DNA of 64,000 bases from Ganoderma boninense (lineage: Eukaryota; Basidiomycota; Agaricomycetes; Polyporales; Polyporaceae), in NCBI GenBank assembly GCA_002900995.3, contig CM035305.1, forward strand, positions 930,001 to 994,000. The letters run 5' to 3'. Positions 34,280 through 47,056 of the stretch are shown here, in pieces. The position numbers and the translations under genes were made by a program. Each line of letters begins with the position of its first letter. The first letter of the stretch is position 1. The notes below the pieces were generated by a model. That model had not been told where the DNA came from. It searched no databases and saw nothing but the letters and a program-made list of their open reading frames with translations.

Positions 34280-36638
34280 TCAGCACGTAGGGGTGGGGGG
34301 CGGGGAAGCTGACGCGGGAGCCGGGGATGGTGGCCGCTCTTCGATACGACTGAGAGCGAACGGTCCTTCGAGGGGAATGGCCTGGATGTTCTCGGCGTAG
34401 GTGCGCCATGAACCGACGAAGTTGCGGTTCCCAACCATGTACCCTCGGAAGATCGTCTTGCCTGCGCCTGGATATAAAACAGGAACACGGATGAGGACGA
34501 TGAGGCCGTCCCATTTGCGGACGCGGCCGTAGAAGCGGTAGTGGTTCCACGCCTGGCCATGACGAGGAAGAGTCTGCACAAAAGAGGGCAAGCGAATAAG
34601 ACACTCGGCACAGTGGGGGCAACCTGCAGACCCAATACGACGCACCTCGCCGGTGATAATAATGTCCACAATACCGTTGCACTCGTTGTCGATATACTCG
34701 TCGTCGTCGTCCGGAATGTCTTCGGTCATCATCTCGTCGAGGAGCGCTTCGGAGTCGGGGTCGCGTTCGAGCATCATCTGACCGGTGGACAGAGGACCGT
34801 CCGAGTCGTGTTCGCTGCCGAACCAATACGAACGCTGCGAGTTCTGCGAGCTCCCGCTACCACGGCGGGCGCGGGGAGCGGACCGTGCTTCAAACTCTTC
34901 GCTGTCTCCCATCGCGGATTCGTCGTCTGGTACTGTATACCCCTTAGCCATCCGCTGGCGCCAGGCAAACTCCTCTTGCTCGAGACGCGCGATGCATGCC
35001 GTGCACGTGGTCGGGTTGTGCGAGTTCGGCTTGCCCTCGACGTAGTCCTCGTAGCGCGACGCGGCGTTGCATCCGGGGTAGTTGATGCGCAACGCGTTCC
35101 CCACGTGTCCGTATTCGAAGGCCCTCGGCAGATAAGCATTCATGAGACCGTCATCGAAGCCGTGGTGGGTGCCGCCGGTGGGAACGGGAGTTTGGGGACT
35201 GATGCAGTGGTGTTCGCGGAAACGGACATAAACGGGGAACTCTGCAAGCGACGGGAACGCGGCCTGGTCAGGCATACCCTGGCCGTGGACCATGTTGCGG
35301 TAGCGGTCCAAGTCGGGAACCTGCGTGTGCACATGCAAACGAAGCGCTCTCAGGACATATACGAACGCAGACGATCGGGCGAAGTGTCGTACCTGCATCC
35401 GTCCGGCAAACATGCCAACGATTGACCCGAACGTGTAGACCACGCCCTTGAGCGGGAGATCGCGGTATGGATCGTAGCACCCGGTGAGCCGGTTCCAGTC
35501 GTTGTCGAACTTGGAGCTTATCGACCTGAGCTCCTTGCGCCAGGCGTTATCGCTCTCCAGCCGCCGCTGCTCGGGAGAGAGCCTGTCGAACCAGTCCCAC
35601 TCGCCGGGCTGATACAGCTGTACGCCCCGGACGGAAGCCCACTCAACGAAATCGGCTTGGGTAGGAATGACGCCATCGGCGGGGTCGGCATGGGCGCGGT
35701 CGATCGGAAGGACGGACGGGGCTTCGTACGGGACTGCTTCGGCGAGCATGAGGAATGCCATCTTGGCTCCAAGCCCAAGGATTGGCGCCATGATAGAGAC
35801 CGCCCTGCCGTAGTGGATGACGCGCTCTGTGATCATGGTTGGGTCGCGGTAGAGGGGATAGAGCGGTAAGGCGGTTCCCTGAGCGAGGTCTCCACCGTCA
35901 CGGAAACCTTCGTAGATGGGGAAGTCGAAATGGTTGTCGGGCGCGAAGAAGGTGGGATACTGAAGTGGCGCGATGGCAAACGGGCGCAAGAGGTCCATGA
36001 ACCTTGACCGACGAGCGGGGATAATGGCTTGGAGGCGCTCTAATGACATTACGTTTGGCAAGTAGGTTAAGACACGAAAGGGGGGAGCACGCACCAGGGG
36101 TCATTGTGTGCCAAAAGAGCCAAACGACTAGGGCATTTGGGGTGATCTCCAAGGGCCAACCAAGGCGCTCGCAGTGTGCCCAGAGGCGGGAGTCCATGTA
36201 ATGGTCGACAAGAGCATCGAGACGGGCGTACTCGATGAGATGGGGATAATTCCTACCGTCGTTCTCGAGAAACATGATGTAGGCGGTCCAGAGGTCGCTG
36301 AGGAGATTTTCGGAGTCGAGGTTGGCATTGCGAATGCGCCTGAGGGCGAGGGTCTGCTTCTTGAGCTGGAAGGCGAGAGCGGAGTTGGTGAGCGCGGTGG
36401 GCCCGAGCCTGCGGAGGGCGGCGCGGGTGTCGAACTTTGCTCGAAAGATGCGCGCGAGGAGGGCCTTCCTGTTTGCAGTGAGGATGTCTGCGATGTACTT
36501 GCAGGCGAGGATGAGCGGGGGGAGGTGGCAGGGGGGGCCGAGGACGTCGACGGTGCCGAGCTCGAAGGCGACATGGAGGATGACGTCGTGGGGGAGGCGA
36601 GAGCAGAAGAGAGAGGCCGGCTGGTGGTACAACGCCAT
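34280..36638 (-). CDS. Lineage-restricted F-box-like protein, function unknown
   Basis: 719 residues in 4 exons: 36638-36095, 36039-35393, 35320-34646, 34573-34280. The N-terminus (LFCSRLPHDVILHVAFELG followed by a leucine/cysteine-rich helix with LILACKYIADIL) resembles the degenerate F-box start common in large Agaricomycete families. Downstream are LLSDLWTAYIMFLENDGRN, a long domain with FAPDNHFDFPIYEGFRDGG, RLTGCYDPYRDLPLKGVVY and CTACIARLEQEEFAWRQRMA. An acidic stretch (EDIPDDDDEYIDNE) and a conserved-looking end (IFRGYMVGNRNFVGSWRTYA) follow. Codon use and clean introns support a real gene. A role as a ubiquitin-ligase adaptor is inference only. An adjacent frame 3' of the stop reads YVLKNVANAAKVGHV, so the C-terminus could be different. 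Confidence 0.7.
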
Positions 36639-36939
36639 GAGCGTCGGGACGGGCGGGGGTCAGGCAGGGCGGATGAGGGAGGACATGGCTGGGTGCGGCC
36701 GGAGCGATTTATGAGGAGAGCAGAACGGAGGCGTCTAAAGAGGCAGTTGGCGGAGCGGAGGCAAGCCACGAGAAACGCACCGCAACCGACACTGACCAAA
36801 CACGCCCGTGTCACAAAGGCGTGACCGTGACGCCCATGCAGGCTGATCGGCCACTCGCCTCTGCTGAGCCTGCAAGCGCCCGCGGGTCGAGTGACGGTCG
36901 CGTCGTGGAGGCTTCTTTCTGGCCCTCGGACAGGTCGAT

Positions 36940-37990
36940 CGCCCCCCATCCGCCAGCTCGGCGTGCACATGTCCTGCATGCCCCCTCGACCCCCGCTGGC
37001 CCTCCTGCCCCTGCCCCGTGCGCGCGTCTCGTCCCTGCCCTCCACCTGGCCACACCCAAGTCCCCGTCTCCGTTTTCGGACACCGCCAGCAAGTCCCAGC
37101 CCTCAGATCTATTCCTGTCTGCCGCCGCATCTCACCGCTCTCCCTCTCCTCCCTTACCGCCTTCGCTCGCTACCCTCCAATGTTCTTACTTCCGCCGCTT
37201 CCTTCCGCCGCCGCCTCCCCTCGCCAAGCTGTTCCCTACGCACGCCCAGGTCCCATGCACAACTCGTCCCGCTTTTTACCCAGGCCACCATTTCCCCACA
37301 AACCCTACACACCCCAATCTACGAACCATATCCCATTCCCGCCCCCCACCTGCCTACCCCACCTCTTGACCTCTTCAACCTCCTCACCATCCTGGGAATT
37401 TCCTACCAGGTTCACCCAGATGTCGTCATCTGCAGCCTCCTGCCTCCACGACTGCCGCTCTCTCTCGGCGGTCCGTCTCCTGTCCTCCCGCCCGAACCCT
37501 GGATACTCGCAGCAACAACGCCTATCCGTCTGCATCATTCCCCTGCCGCCACCTCGCCCAACCGCAAGGACCCTACTAACCGTCCGCCTGGGTCCCGCCT
37601 GCTCCTTGCGTCCGCTCAATACGACATCCCCGTTCCTCGTTTACCATTCACCCTTTAACTCTCCTCAGACGGCACCGCTCTCCCGTCTATCGCCATGCAG
37701 CCCGCGTTCAAATCCCGACGCTTGCCTGGCGAATCCAATCCCCGTTTCCAACACCGCCACTTGCCCGCCATCACCCCGTGGCCTTCTCCTGCTCTCCTCG
37801 CCCCCGCCCGTTTTTCCAGACGGTAATCCCTGCTCGAACCTTCTTTCCGACCCTTCTCCCGAGCGGACTCTCAGGCTCCCCCAATGCCCGTGGTCTCTCT
37901 CTTATCAGCTTACTCAACCCCGATTGCTAGACGGACCGACCTTCCAAGTCGTACCCGCGATTTGTGTGCGCTTGATGGTCCTACGCGAGC
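36940..37990 (+). other. C-rich, G-poor strand-asymmetric tract
   Basis: About 1 kb in which plus-strand C (and C+T) greatly exceeds G, leaving the plus strand nearly free of GT donors and open in several Pro/Ser/Leu-rich frames. Such pyrimidine-rich DNA is typical of basidiomycete promoters and 5' leaders but is rarely this long. No gene start could be tied to it. Confidence 0.55.
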
Positions 37991-40900
37991 ATCATCGGCT
38001 CACCTGAACTGACACTTGCCTGCAGCGGCGTTCCGCGGCGAGAAGAGCTTGACGGGACGCATGGGCTTCAGTCGGCCGTGCTGTTTCAGGAAGAGCCCGA
38101 GCGGCGAGCATGCAGCAGATCCTCGTCCAGACGGTTTGGCAAAGTTCGCCCGCAGGCCCTTCCCGCGCGCCCCGCCACGTCCGTGGTGCTGCCTTCCGAA
38201 GAGGCGGGGCGAGATCCCAGATTTGTGTCCGGCAAAGGCCATCGTCCGGCCATAGGACGTCCGTCATCGTTCCCAGGTCCGCTCCTTATGCGAAGCTTCG
38301 CGCCAAATGGCCGGCACCTCACTCGCAGTTCGCTCGCCTTCTGCGCGGAGTCCTCCTCTCTGAGTCTCAAATCGCCCGACCCTGGCGGGCCCTGCTCCTC
38401 GCCTTGCTCCGTGAAGCGGCTTCGCTGGTTCGGATGCTCAGAGCCCCGCCGCGACCCTTGGCTTGGGGACACCGACGGTCCTATATATGGCATTGGCGTG
38501 CCTCGGCCGGCAGGCGGGGTTTGTACCGCGTTCTTCTTTGCTCCTGGCATTCACAAGATAATTACGTCTCGAATACGCGAGCTGTACTTCCTGCATGCGT
38601 GCCGCATCCTGAATCAAGCGTTAAGCACGATCAGGGGACGCTGCCCTGCGGAGCGCCAGGATCTGGAATGTTTGCAGGGCCCGATGTGGCAGCATGAACA
38701 CTGCACGCGGGCGCGCCGCCTCTCGCCTCTGGCGGGGAACGAGGTGCATTCCCAATCGTGTGGTGCGTTGCGCGGATGCGGCGTGTTCTGCCCAGCAGTG
38801 CCTAGGCTGGTCGTCGTCGGTTCTGGCAGTCGCTGGAGGAGGTGGTTCTTCACGTTCGCTTCAGCTGGCGGTCGGTCGGTGGTCGCTTCGGCTTCTTGGA
38901 ACTGTGCGGCGCCGGCGGCCGCGCCTCGCCTGGCTCCCGCGACGCGAATAAGACGAGCTTCTCTCGTTAAATTGTGGGCCGGCTCGGGTTCGGGTGGGGG
39001 TTATGGGACCCTGCAGGTAACACTTGCCCGTGGGACGTGCGCGGTGTACGACATTGACGTGTATACGTAGCTATCGGCTCAGTTTAGCTCCATCGACGAC
39101 GGCCGAGCGACAGGACGACGCGCCGCTGGCGGTGATATTCGCATGGCTGAAGAAGCACGCCGTCCCGGGGACTGGAGGTGCGCCCTGACGTCTTGTGGAG
39201 AGCCACGGTGCCAGTACACGCTCGGGGCTGCTGACTGGCGAGGCACGCAATCGAAGCCGCGCGCACAAGCCCCGCTGGCCGGCGTGCCATCGCGAACTCT
39301 GGGCGAGGGCTGTCGCGTTGCAACCACTGCGTCCGAGGTTTCGCCCGGGAGACAGTTGTCCGTAACGCAGTATGTATGTAAGTGGGCTAGCTGATCTGAG
39401 CGCGCGGGGGTATAATCATGGCGCGTCGCAACAGGGGTCTGGGGAGGGGAGTCTGGGCCTGTCGCGGATCGTGAGGGAGGGAAGGCGGCGTTTAATATAT
39501 CGCTTGTTCGGTTACGCCACAAGGACTACGGCAGCAATTCCCAAATGGCAAACCTCGGCGCTACCAAACGCCCACGGCTGTTCCGCCTTGCTCGTCCTCG
39601 AGGTCCGTCCGATCCGGATGCTGCCCCGTAGCTCTCGCGAAACACGCTCGGGGGCCCCCTCTCTTCTCCGAGCGCCCAGGCCAACGTCCGTAGGTTTCCG
39701 ACCCCGGGACACCCTTCACGCTGCGCGGCTGTGGCGGATCGCGCTCGCCGCCTCGTGTGTCCAACCCCCGCTCCCTCTTCTTTGCCAACAACCACGCCAC
39801 GCGCCCAAAACCCGACGCTGCACGTAAACAGCCTCATGCTACCGTCCACCCACGTGCCCCCTCTCCGCGCACTATCCACCGTGGCCCACCCGCACCAGTG
39901 CTCGCGCCGTCCGTTGTGGCGTAACCTTCTTTCGCAAACAGACGGGCGACACAGGTGCGCCACTTTACGTGTCTTTCCACCTCTGCTTTTTGCTCTTCGT
40001 CTTCTGCGAGACACCGAGTGGACACCTTACGACACCCACGCGTCCCACCCTCCCGTTCGCTTCCCTGCAAAGTGGAGAAGGCTTTGTCGGCGGTGGCATT
40101 TGCTGAGAAACGAACGCGAGGAGAACAATGGCACGTTGCGGACTTGCTTCGAGTTCGTGGCCCGTATGTCCCCCAACAATTTCACCACCTACTTCCAAGG
40201 GGTTAGCCCGTCGTGGGATTGTCGCTGTTTTTTCGTGCCCTTATTCAAGTCGTTGATTTGTTCTGCCGCTAGACAAAGCTATCCGTCCGAATATGATCCA
40301 AGGGGGATCGGCCATCGCTCTTACTGTCACCTTGCGGAAACATCTTCGCATTACGGCACAGACCCCCTCTGGAGTCCCTGCGCGGCCTTGAATGGATCCC
40401 GATGCCAGCGGGAGCGATCCTCGTGGCCCACCAGCGAGGAACCGTTTGCTAGAACGGGTAAGATGAAAGATGTGCTTGGGAAACAAACAGATCTTGCAGC
40501 GACGTCGGACGAACAGCGGCTCTCGCTCAACACACACACTAAACAGACATATTCAGGGTCGCCGTAGTTGCACACTGGCTCGCCTTCGATCTCTCAACCC
40601 GATTATTTCCATGGTTTCGTTCTGCAGAAACTGACCGCAGGATCGTATCCACAACGCACCACTCTTACTCGTTTATCCTCCGGCGCCACATCGGCTCCCC
40701 CACGGTACGTTCTTTGCATTACCATCTTCGATCGTCATACCCGTTGACACAGGCATTAGTGCTAGCATTCTTTCTTGCCGACATACACCGGGCCTGGACG
40801 GTCAGGTTCACATTGCGCATTACGCGATGTCCGATCCTTCTCCTCGCCAGCTGCAATATTAATGTGGATTCAGAGTTCTCCCGGCATGCTGCCCCAGGGA

Positions 40901-41776
40901 AGCCGAATGTCATTCGAGCTTCTGGTCCCCCCTTTCATCCAAGAAAGAAGCTCGCCACTGCGTTCGCAGACTCCGCTCATGATCCCCGTCCCCTGTTGCA
41001 TCTCGCTCAGTCACCCCGCAGTGGGAACCCGCCCGCGTAAGTGTCCCCACTGGCCTGCCCCCGTACACACGCCAGCGTTCCGAAGGATTTGACGAATCCC
41101 AGCTCTTCGTGCAGGGTGTCTCGGGAAGAATCAATCGCCTTTTTAAGCAGCCCTGGCTAGTTTTCGGCACTCGCGTCCCCTGCCTGCTTGGCGGCCGGCG
41201 GCGTTCTCACCAGCGTGGTCCCCTGCAATGCTGTTGTTCCGGCGATCCGGCTGCCGGACGACCGCAGAAGGACCAGGCTCGGCTAGAACTTTTACTTAGT
41301 CGAAAGGCACTTGATATTGCGCTAGCGCGATGCGCGTCGGTAAACTACCCAAGTGGTAAGCAGTGTCCGGCGGACGTTTGAGAGACCGTCGGCTCCGACG
41401 AAACTGCGCCCCTCCGCCACTCCGACGGCTGTGGGCCAAGCTTCCCAGAATTCCTCTTCCTTCTATGCTAACTTTCCAAGGACGCGCGGGGCTGCGTTCC
41501 CATGCGCCCCTCGTCATGGGGTTTGTGGCCCGCAAGTGCCTTCTGCGCAGATAACTGTCGTGGGTCGGCCGTGACGGTGCTTTGGTGAGCAGCCCGAACC
41601 TGGCTTCGGAACGGTCCCAATCCGGCGCGTCATTGAATTCAGTCTGCACTTAGGCGCTGCTGTGTTCTTGGCCCAAGGTGGCTCCGAAGGCCTTCGATTC
41701 GATGCTAGAGCCCCGGGCCCTCTTTTTGACATACAGTAACAGAAGCAGAACACAGTCTCGGGTGAGTCTGTCGTGC

Positions 41777-42537
41777 ATGAGGTCGACGGTCCGCGGCGCT
41801 GCCAGTACGCGTTCGACGCCGTCCTTCCAAGCCCCAGAGTGCTCCTCTTGTCATACGTATGTCGTTTCTCCGAGTAAGTGTTGGCGTCCCGCTCGTCCAA
41901 GGGTCTGACATTTCCGCCGAGACAGCGAGCATCTGAATCCAGCTCCAGCCCTGCAAGACCCCGCGTCCGCCCCACGAACAGCCCCCGGTGTTTCCGGTTT
42001 TGTGCCGCTGGTATCGCGTGGCCGCCCTCGTCAAGGTTCTGCCAGTCCGCGATCGAGGCACAGTTCCTGCCTACGTCAACGGTATGTCACGTCCACCCTC
42101 CCCCTCCGGCGGCAGGCGCGAGCTTATCGCCCTCCCGCAGAGTCGCTATGCGTGCGCTGGTTACTTATGACGTGTACGGCGCAGCGTCGTGGGCAGCCCG
42201 GCGCTCGGCCTTGCACCACATGTCCCACTCATGCCTTTCATGTCCGCTTGGTGGCTCCTGGGTCGACCTGACTAGCAGCGACGAGCTCTGCGGTGTCCAA
42301 GGTAGTGGCATTACGGAAGAGGGGGTGGGCGACGACATTTGCTGGGGTCCCTATGCTCGTGCAGCCCACGGATGGACTGTGGCGTTGTCGAGCTACAGCT
42401 ATAACCCCCTTCGCGCCCCAGCAGGCTTCGATCTCGGCGCGCAGGGGCAAGGAAAGCCGTCAAGCGATTCCTCGCGTCGAGATAGGGGAGGGATCGGGCT
42501 CGAAGGGGTTACAGTGGGCGTAGAATGCGGCAAATGA
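41777..42537 (+). CDS. Weak spliced orphan model in the gene-poor region
   Basis: Three exons (41777-41856, 41926-42081, 42141-42537) keep one open frame of 210 residues across two canonical introns of 69 and 59 nt. The first intron has a TCTGACA branch. The protein begins MRSTVRGAASTRS, has a small CSSC pair near residue 22, a Pro/Arg/Ser-rich middle and a moderately ordered end (ALVTYDVYGAASWAARRSAL, GDDICWGPYARAAHGWTVAL). It matches no family I know. GC-rich random sequence can stay open this long, so the model rests on the two introns and the preserved phase. Confidence 0.22.
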
Positions 42538-45500
42538 AGATGTGGCGCTGTCGTGTTGCGTGGGTTGCCGAAGGTCCTCTGTTGCGGCAACTGTAGAGGG
42601 GGGTTGTAACGTGTTCGGCGCAGGCGTCAGTGAGTTGTATTCCTGCCTCTTCGTCGTATGCCAAGAATGGGTTGCTAACTTAGGTTTCTCGGGCCTTAAC
42701 ACGTTCCGTTTGCTATAGTTTTCCCTCTGGCCGGGCTAGCTCAGGAAGTTCACCTCCACGCACTTGGAGCTGGATGCTCCGGTCTGCATTCCAGGCCTCT
42801 CTGCAAGAAGGACGCGACATGGACGGAGCGCCGTCTATACAATTTCTTGGTGTGTTTGGCTCTCGTGGACACAGGTATGTGGCACCAAATGAGTTCTTTC
42901 CAGGTTTCCATCGACTGCTGATCATGAAACCCCCGCTCGCGCCGCCGAACTCTAAACTCGCAGTGCATGGGCATGGTCAATCTACCCCTTTTAAAGGTAC
43001 GATAAGACCGAGTGCTATTGTCTGGCTAGAGATCTGTCAACGAGCCTCGAGGCAGGGGTTTCGACAGCAGTCGCCGCGCTTGCAGGCGACCACAAGACCA
43101 CTCGGGCTCACCTAGTGGATTGTGCGGCCATAAGGCGACTTTTACGGCGTCTTGGCTGCCCCGTCCGGACGCTGGGGGGCTTCTCATCAGTTTCAGATCA
43201 GAGAATTAGGGAGGAACTGCTACCAACCGCTAGCCTCGTGTGCCGAGTTTGGGTTCTGTCTAGAAGGAAACAGCCACCAGCATGGTGTCTTTTTGATGCG
43301 CATCAGCGTAACTTTACCGGGCCATGCAGAACCCTCTGCCGCTAGTTCTGATCGGTGGGTTGGGAGAACGATGTCCGATGGAGCCCGCGTCCAAATTTAC
43401 CGACAGTCCACGTAGAGTCCACAAAAAAGTGCGAGGGAACTGATCAGAGAGTAAGTTCAGTTACTCAACGTTGCAACTCCTAGTAGTTCTATGACCTGAC
43501 GTCTGATCAAAACAGCTTCTGATGCTTTGGCTCGGCCCGTGCTTCCAGCTATTGTATGGGGGCTGGTGTCCCTTGTACCCATTCTCGGAATCTGCTGAAA
43601 CTTTTCGTGGGTTCAATGCCTTTACTTCTTTTCACGGATGAATTCTGTTATTACCTTCGCTGATACGCACTGTTTGTCAGGCCTCGATGTTCTTTCCAAT
43701 AGCTTATAATTCTATCACCCTCTGCTTTGCGTCTGTGCTGTGTGACCGTGAGTCTCCGACTATATTCCATAACCGTGTGACAATCGTCGTGATAAACGCC
43801 CTCATAACCATGCAGTTCCAGCTCCTTTACGAAATCATTCGCAATCCCATTGTCGATCCATTAACCGACATGTTGGCGACCGACAGCTGGAGACATCTCT
43901 AATTTCCATCTCTTCACGATGCAACCTTCAAATCTTGAACGTCAAATCGTGTCGTAAGTACGTCACCCTCTGCCCGGCCTTTGATCTCTGATTCCAATGT
44001 CCCTCAACCACTGCCGTCCCGGCCGACGACACTTTTCGCCGCAGTGGCAGCTCCCTGACTGCGCAAGCAATTGATTGAGCCGCTCTCATGGGAATATTTC
44101 CTACACGAGGGAGATCGTAAATGTCTACGATAAGGTGGGGCGGAATCGGGTGACGCTGTTCAGGCGAGTCTCTACTTTCATGTCTGGAATGTCGCAACTC
44201 GCGCGCATGCCTTCGGCAGGGTGGGTGCAGCATCGGCTATTCTCCCGATGCCGTTAGCATACTGACCGTGCCCGTCGCGCAGGCCCCGTTCGGACAATCG
44301 ACTATCCTCTTTCTAGTCGCAGAGTCCCGACATGATGGCTTCTCCAAGAAAGCCTACTTCTTCACTGCCGGACGAGGCGCCGCATCGCTCCTCAGGCAGT
44401 CCGCACGGCATGCCTCGCTCGTGAGGGTCTCTGCCTGCATGCCGCACCTTCCGTGCAGTGGCGACCGCGTCATGATATCCTGATGCGCACCCATGACCGC
44501 GACGGGTGCCGTCAAGCGCACCCTCTCGAGTCACCGTCCCCAAGGTGGAACTCTCTGTACGCAACACGGCTCTCAGGGTCCCTTCGTTTCGACGATCTCA
44601 TGACCGCCCCGGCCACCCACGCCACGGGAACGCAGGCAAGTGTGGCCCGACCCCATGAAGTAGGCATCGTCCGGGCCTCTCTGACGGCATGCTCTCGTGC
44701 TCCCCCCCTGGCGAGCTTCTCTGCGGGCGGGTCAGATGGCAGCCGCTTCGGACGACCGGGGGCACGTTTGCTGCATGCAATAGGCGAACGCCCTGCCCTC
44801 TCCCCACTCCACCGCCCAGTCCCGCACCGCGCCAGGGACTCGTCGCAGGGCGTCGCGCCGTTCCGCTCCCGCTGTCCCTGGGCTGCCGTCCAGTCATACG
44901 TGGCTGATAGCGAGTCGCGTCTTCATTACGTCCCAGCACCACCCCCGCCGCCGCCGCGTTGCGACGTCGAAGCCGGCGCTGGGTACAGTAGTATGCGGTG
45001 TGCTCCAATGCTGCAGCCCATTGTCCTCGAAAGGCATGCTCTTCTTCGGATCACTCCTCCACACTAACGTTACCTCGATCTCTCGGTCTTTCCAGCACCG
45101 GTGCGGCCCATTGCGAAGAAGCATGGTCACCTTCGTCGGCCAGTGGGAAGTCACCCGAAGCTAAGGCGCATCGGGTGGGGGAGGTATGGGGATAGCATGA
45201 CGCTGCCTTCCGCCGCCCCATCCCGGTGCTGTTCCCATCTAGTACGCGCTCCGACTCGGACGTGTCCTCCGTCGAGGTCCCACTCGGCGCCGAGTCTCCC
45301 ATCGCTTGGCCCCCCGCCCCTGGCATGAGTTCAGTGTGAATGGAATCTGGCGGCAGGGCGTCGTGGGCACTAAGTATGTACATCTCGGAGACCGTCAAGG
45401 TTTTGTATTCCCATCCCCATCGCAAACGACAACGGCATTTCCTTCTCCTCCCACCCCCGCCGTGGCACGCGATCGCAAGCCGGCCCTCGTGCTCGCAAAC

Positions 45501-46206
45501 GCCTCCGAGTCGTCACACTCCAGAGTCCGCCGCCCGACACGTCTCCTCCGTCACGACCCTACTGGTGGGACGGTTGCATGGGCACGAGAATGGGCTATCC
45601 TGTGGCCAGCCTTATCTCGCCGCCACGGTTCCTTCCATTCCATGCGTAGTTGTACGTTGAGCGGTGGCCCGGCTGCTTCTCCAGGCCCGCAGTGCATACA
45701 TCTGTATCTGTGGTGGGCTTCGTGAATAGCGACGGCAAGTTCGCAACGGAAACCTACGCCCAACCTCGAGGGTTGCCAGGAGGCCGCTTTCAATTGGCGA
45801 TGAGGTTAATTGACAGACGCGACCATCGCGACTGTAAGAGCAGCAGGCTAGGACTTTCTAAGATGTGCATCGCAAACTCAGTCTCAATCCGGTTCCGGTC
45901 CGTCGCCGTTGGCACACCAATGCCGAGGTGTGACAGATGCCGGGACAGTCTCTCGTCCAGCCGTACCGATACTTATTGCATTGATGTGGCACACTGTATG
46001 CTCGGCAAAAAAAATCGGTGTGTCGGTATAAATGTTGACGCGGGTATGGGCTCGTGAAGCCGTACAAGTACATATTATGACAAGACTTCCTTCCTTCCAA
46101 AAGCGTGAATGTCCGAGACGTGTGCAATAGTACCCCACACCCAATGGGGTAAACCGACGCACCTCACACTCAACCGTAACGACAGGCACACGCGTACGAC
46201 GAATTG

Positions 46207-47056
46207 TCACTGCGTGGTTGCGAGCGCCTGCCTGCGTACTTCCTCGAAACGCGCCCCCTCGGCCTCTGCGCGTTCGATGTGTTTGGCTAGCTTGTCCTCG
46301 CGGGTCTGCATGCGCTGCTCCATGCCGAGGATCATAAGCCGCATCTGCTCAACGTACGCCTTGGTGGCTTCGACGCTGGCCTTGTCGCCCGGTGTCTTCT
46401 CGGAGGCCGCGGGGCCCGAAGACTTGCCAGGGTTGGCTAGGCCGGAAGCGCGTGCGTGGAAGCCGGACGCGGACGCGGGCGTACCAAGCTCCAAATTAGA
46501 CTGGTGGGATGGCGATGAGGGTTCTGGTTTGGACAGAGGAGGCGGTGGGGCGGAGATGGATGACGGTGGCGCGACGTACCTGCCAGTTCGCGCCTGCGAG
46601 TTTCTCGAGCTCGCGCTCGAGCATCTTCTCCCGCACCTTGCCCCTTGAAGCACACCGATTATGCCGAGAGGACAGAGAGACGAGGTCAGTCCGCGGACGT
46701 ACCTCTCGAGCTCGGCCATGCACCGCTCGTTCTCTCGTTGTGTTCCCTGCAGCAGGAGCTCAAGGTTCGTGTACTCTTTCTCTAGCGCTTGAACCTTCTC
46801 TAGCGGTGGTCGTTGCGCCAGCTGTGCCTGAAGCGACTGGATCTGAATTTGAAGCTGCCATAACATAGCATTAATGCTTCCATTATAGGATACAGATCAT
46901 GAATCGGCGTACCCTATCGCACTCTCTGTCCTTCTCAAGCAATTGCCGGCGGAGAACATCTTCTACTGACTCGTCTTCTCGCAGGACGCCGAGATCATCT
47001 GCGCCGTGAGCTTGGGATGTTCGGGCATAGTGTCTGACGCTCTGTGCGCGGCGCAT
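46207..47056 (-). CDS. Coiled-coil protein of unknown function
   Basis: 217 residues in 4 exons: 47056-46913, 46854-46703, 46643-46580, 46500-46207. Most of the protein is heptad-like helix: VEDVLRRQLLEKDRECDRLQ, then SLQAQLAQRPPLEKVQALEK, then GTQRENERCMAELERGKVRE and MLERELEKLAGANWQ. A Ser/Pro/Ala-rich linker and a second helix (QMRLMILGMEQRMQTREDKL) follow. Good short introns with preserved phases support the model. No catalytic or known binding motif was seen; a structural or adaptor role is a guess. Confidence 0.65.

Larger units (their letters stand above)
36639..46206. other. 9.5-kb gene-poor region
   Basis: No recognisable protein, transposase, reverse transcriptase, tRNA or rRNA was found on either strand. 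Many frames of 100-330 codons exist, but they are Pro/Ser/Arg-rich, overlap in several frames and match no family. The left part (about 36940-37990) is strongly C-rich and G-poor on the plus strand. Canonical-looking plus-strand introns occur at 40705-40752, 41857-41925 and 42082-42140, suggesting at least one spliced plus-strand transcript. A long leader, a non-coding RNA or orphan genes are all possible. Confidence 0.4.

Noticed and set aside
34441..34460. 15-nt intron (GTTTTATATCCAG) near the end of the F-box-like gene
   Set aside because: It is far below any plausible intron size; the frame is open through it.
37018..38007. 330-codon Pro/Ser/Leu-rich ORF in the C-rich tract
   Set aside because: The tract is open in several frames because it lacks G-containing stop codons; composition explains the length.
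38078..39070. 330-codon ORF suspected as a transposon protein
   Set aside because: No reverse transcriptase, integrase, transposase or helicase motif is visible, and overlapping frames are equally open.
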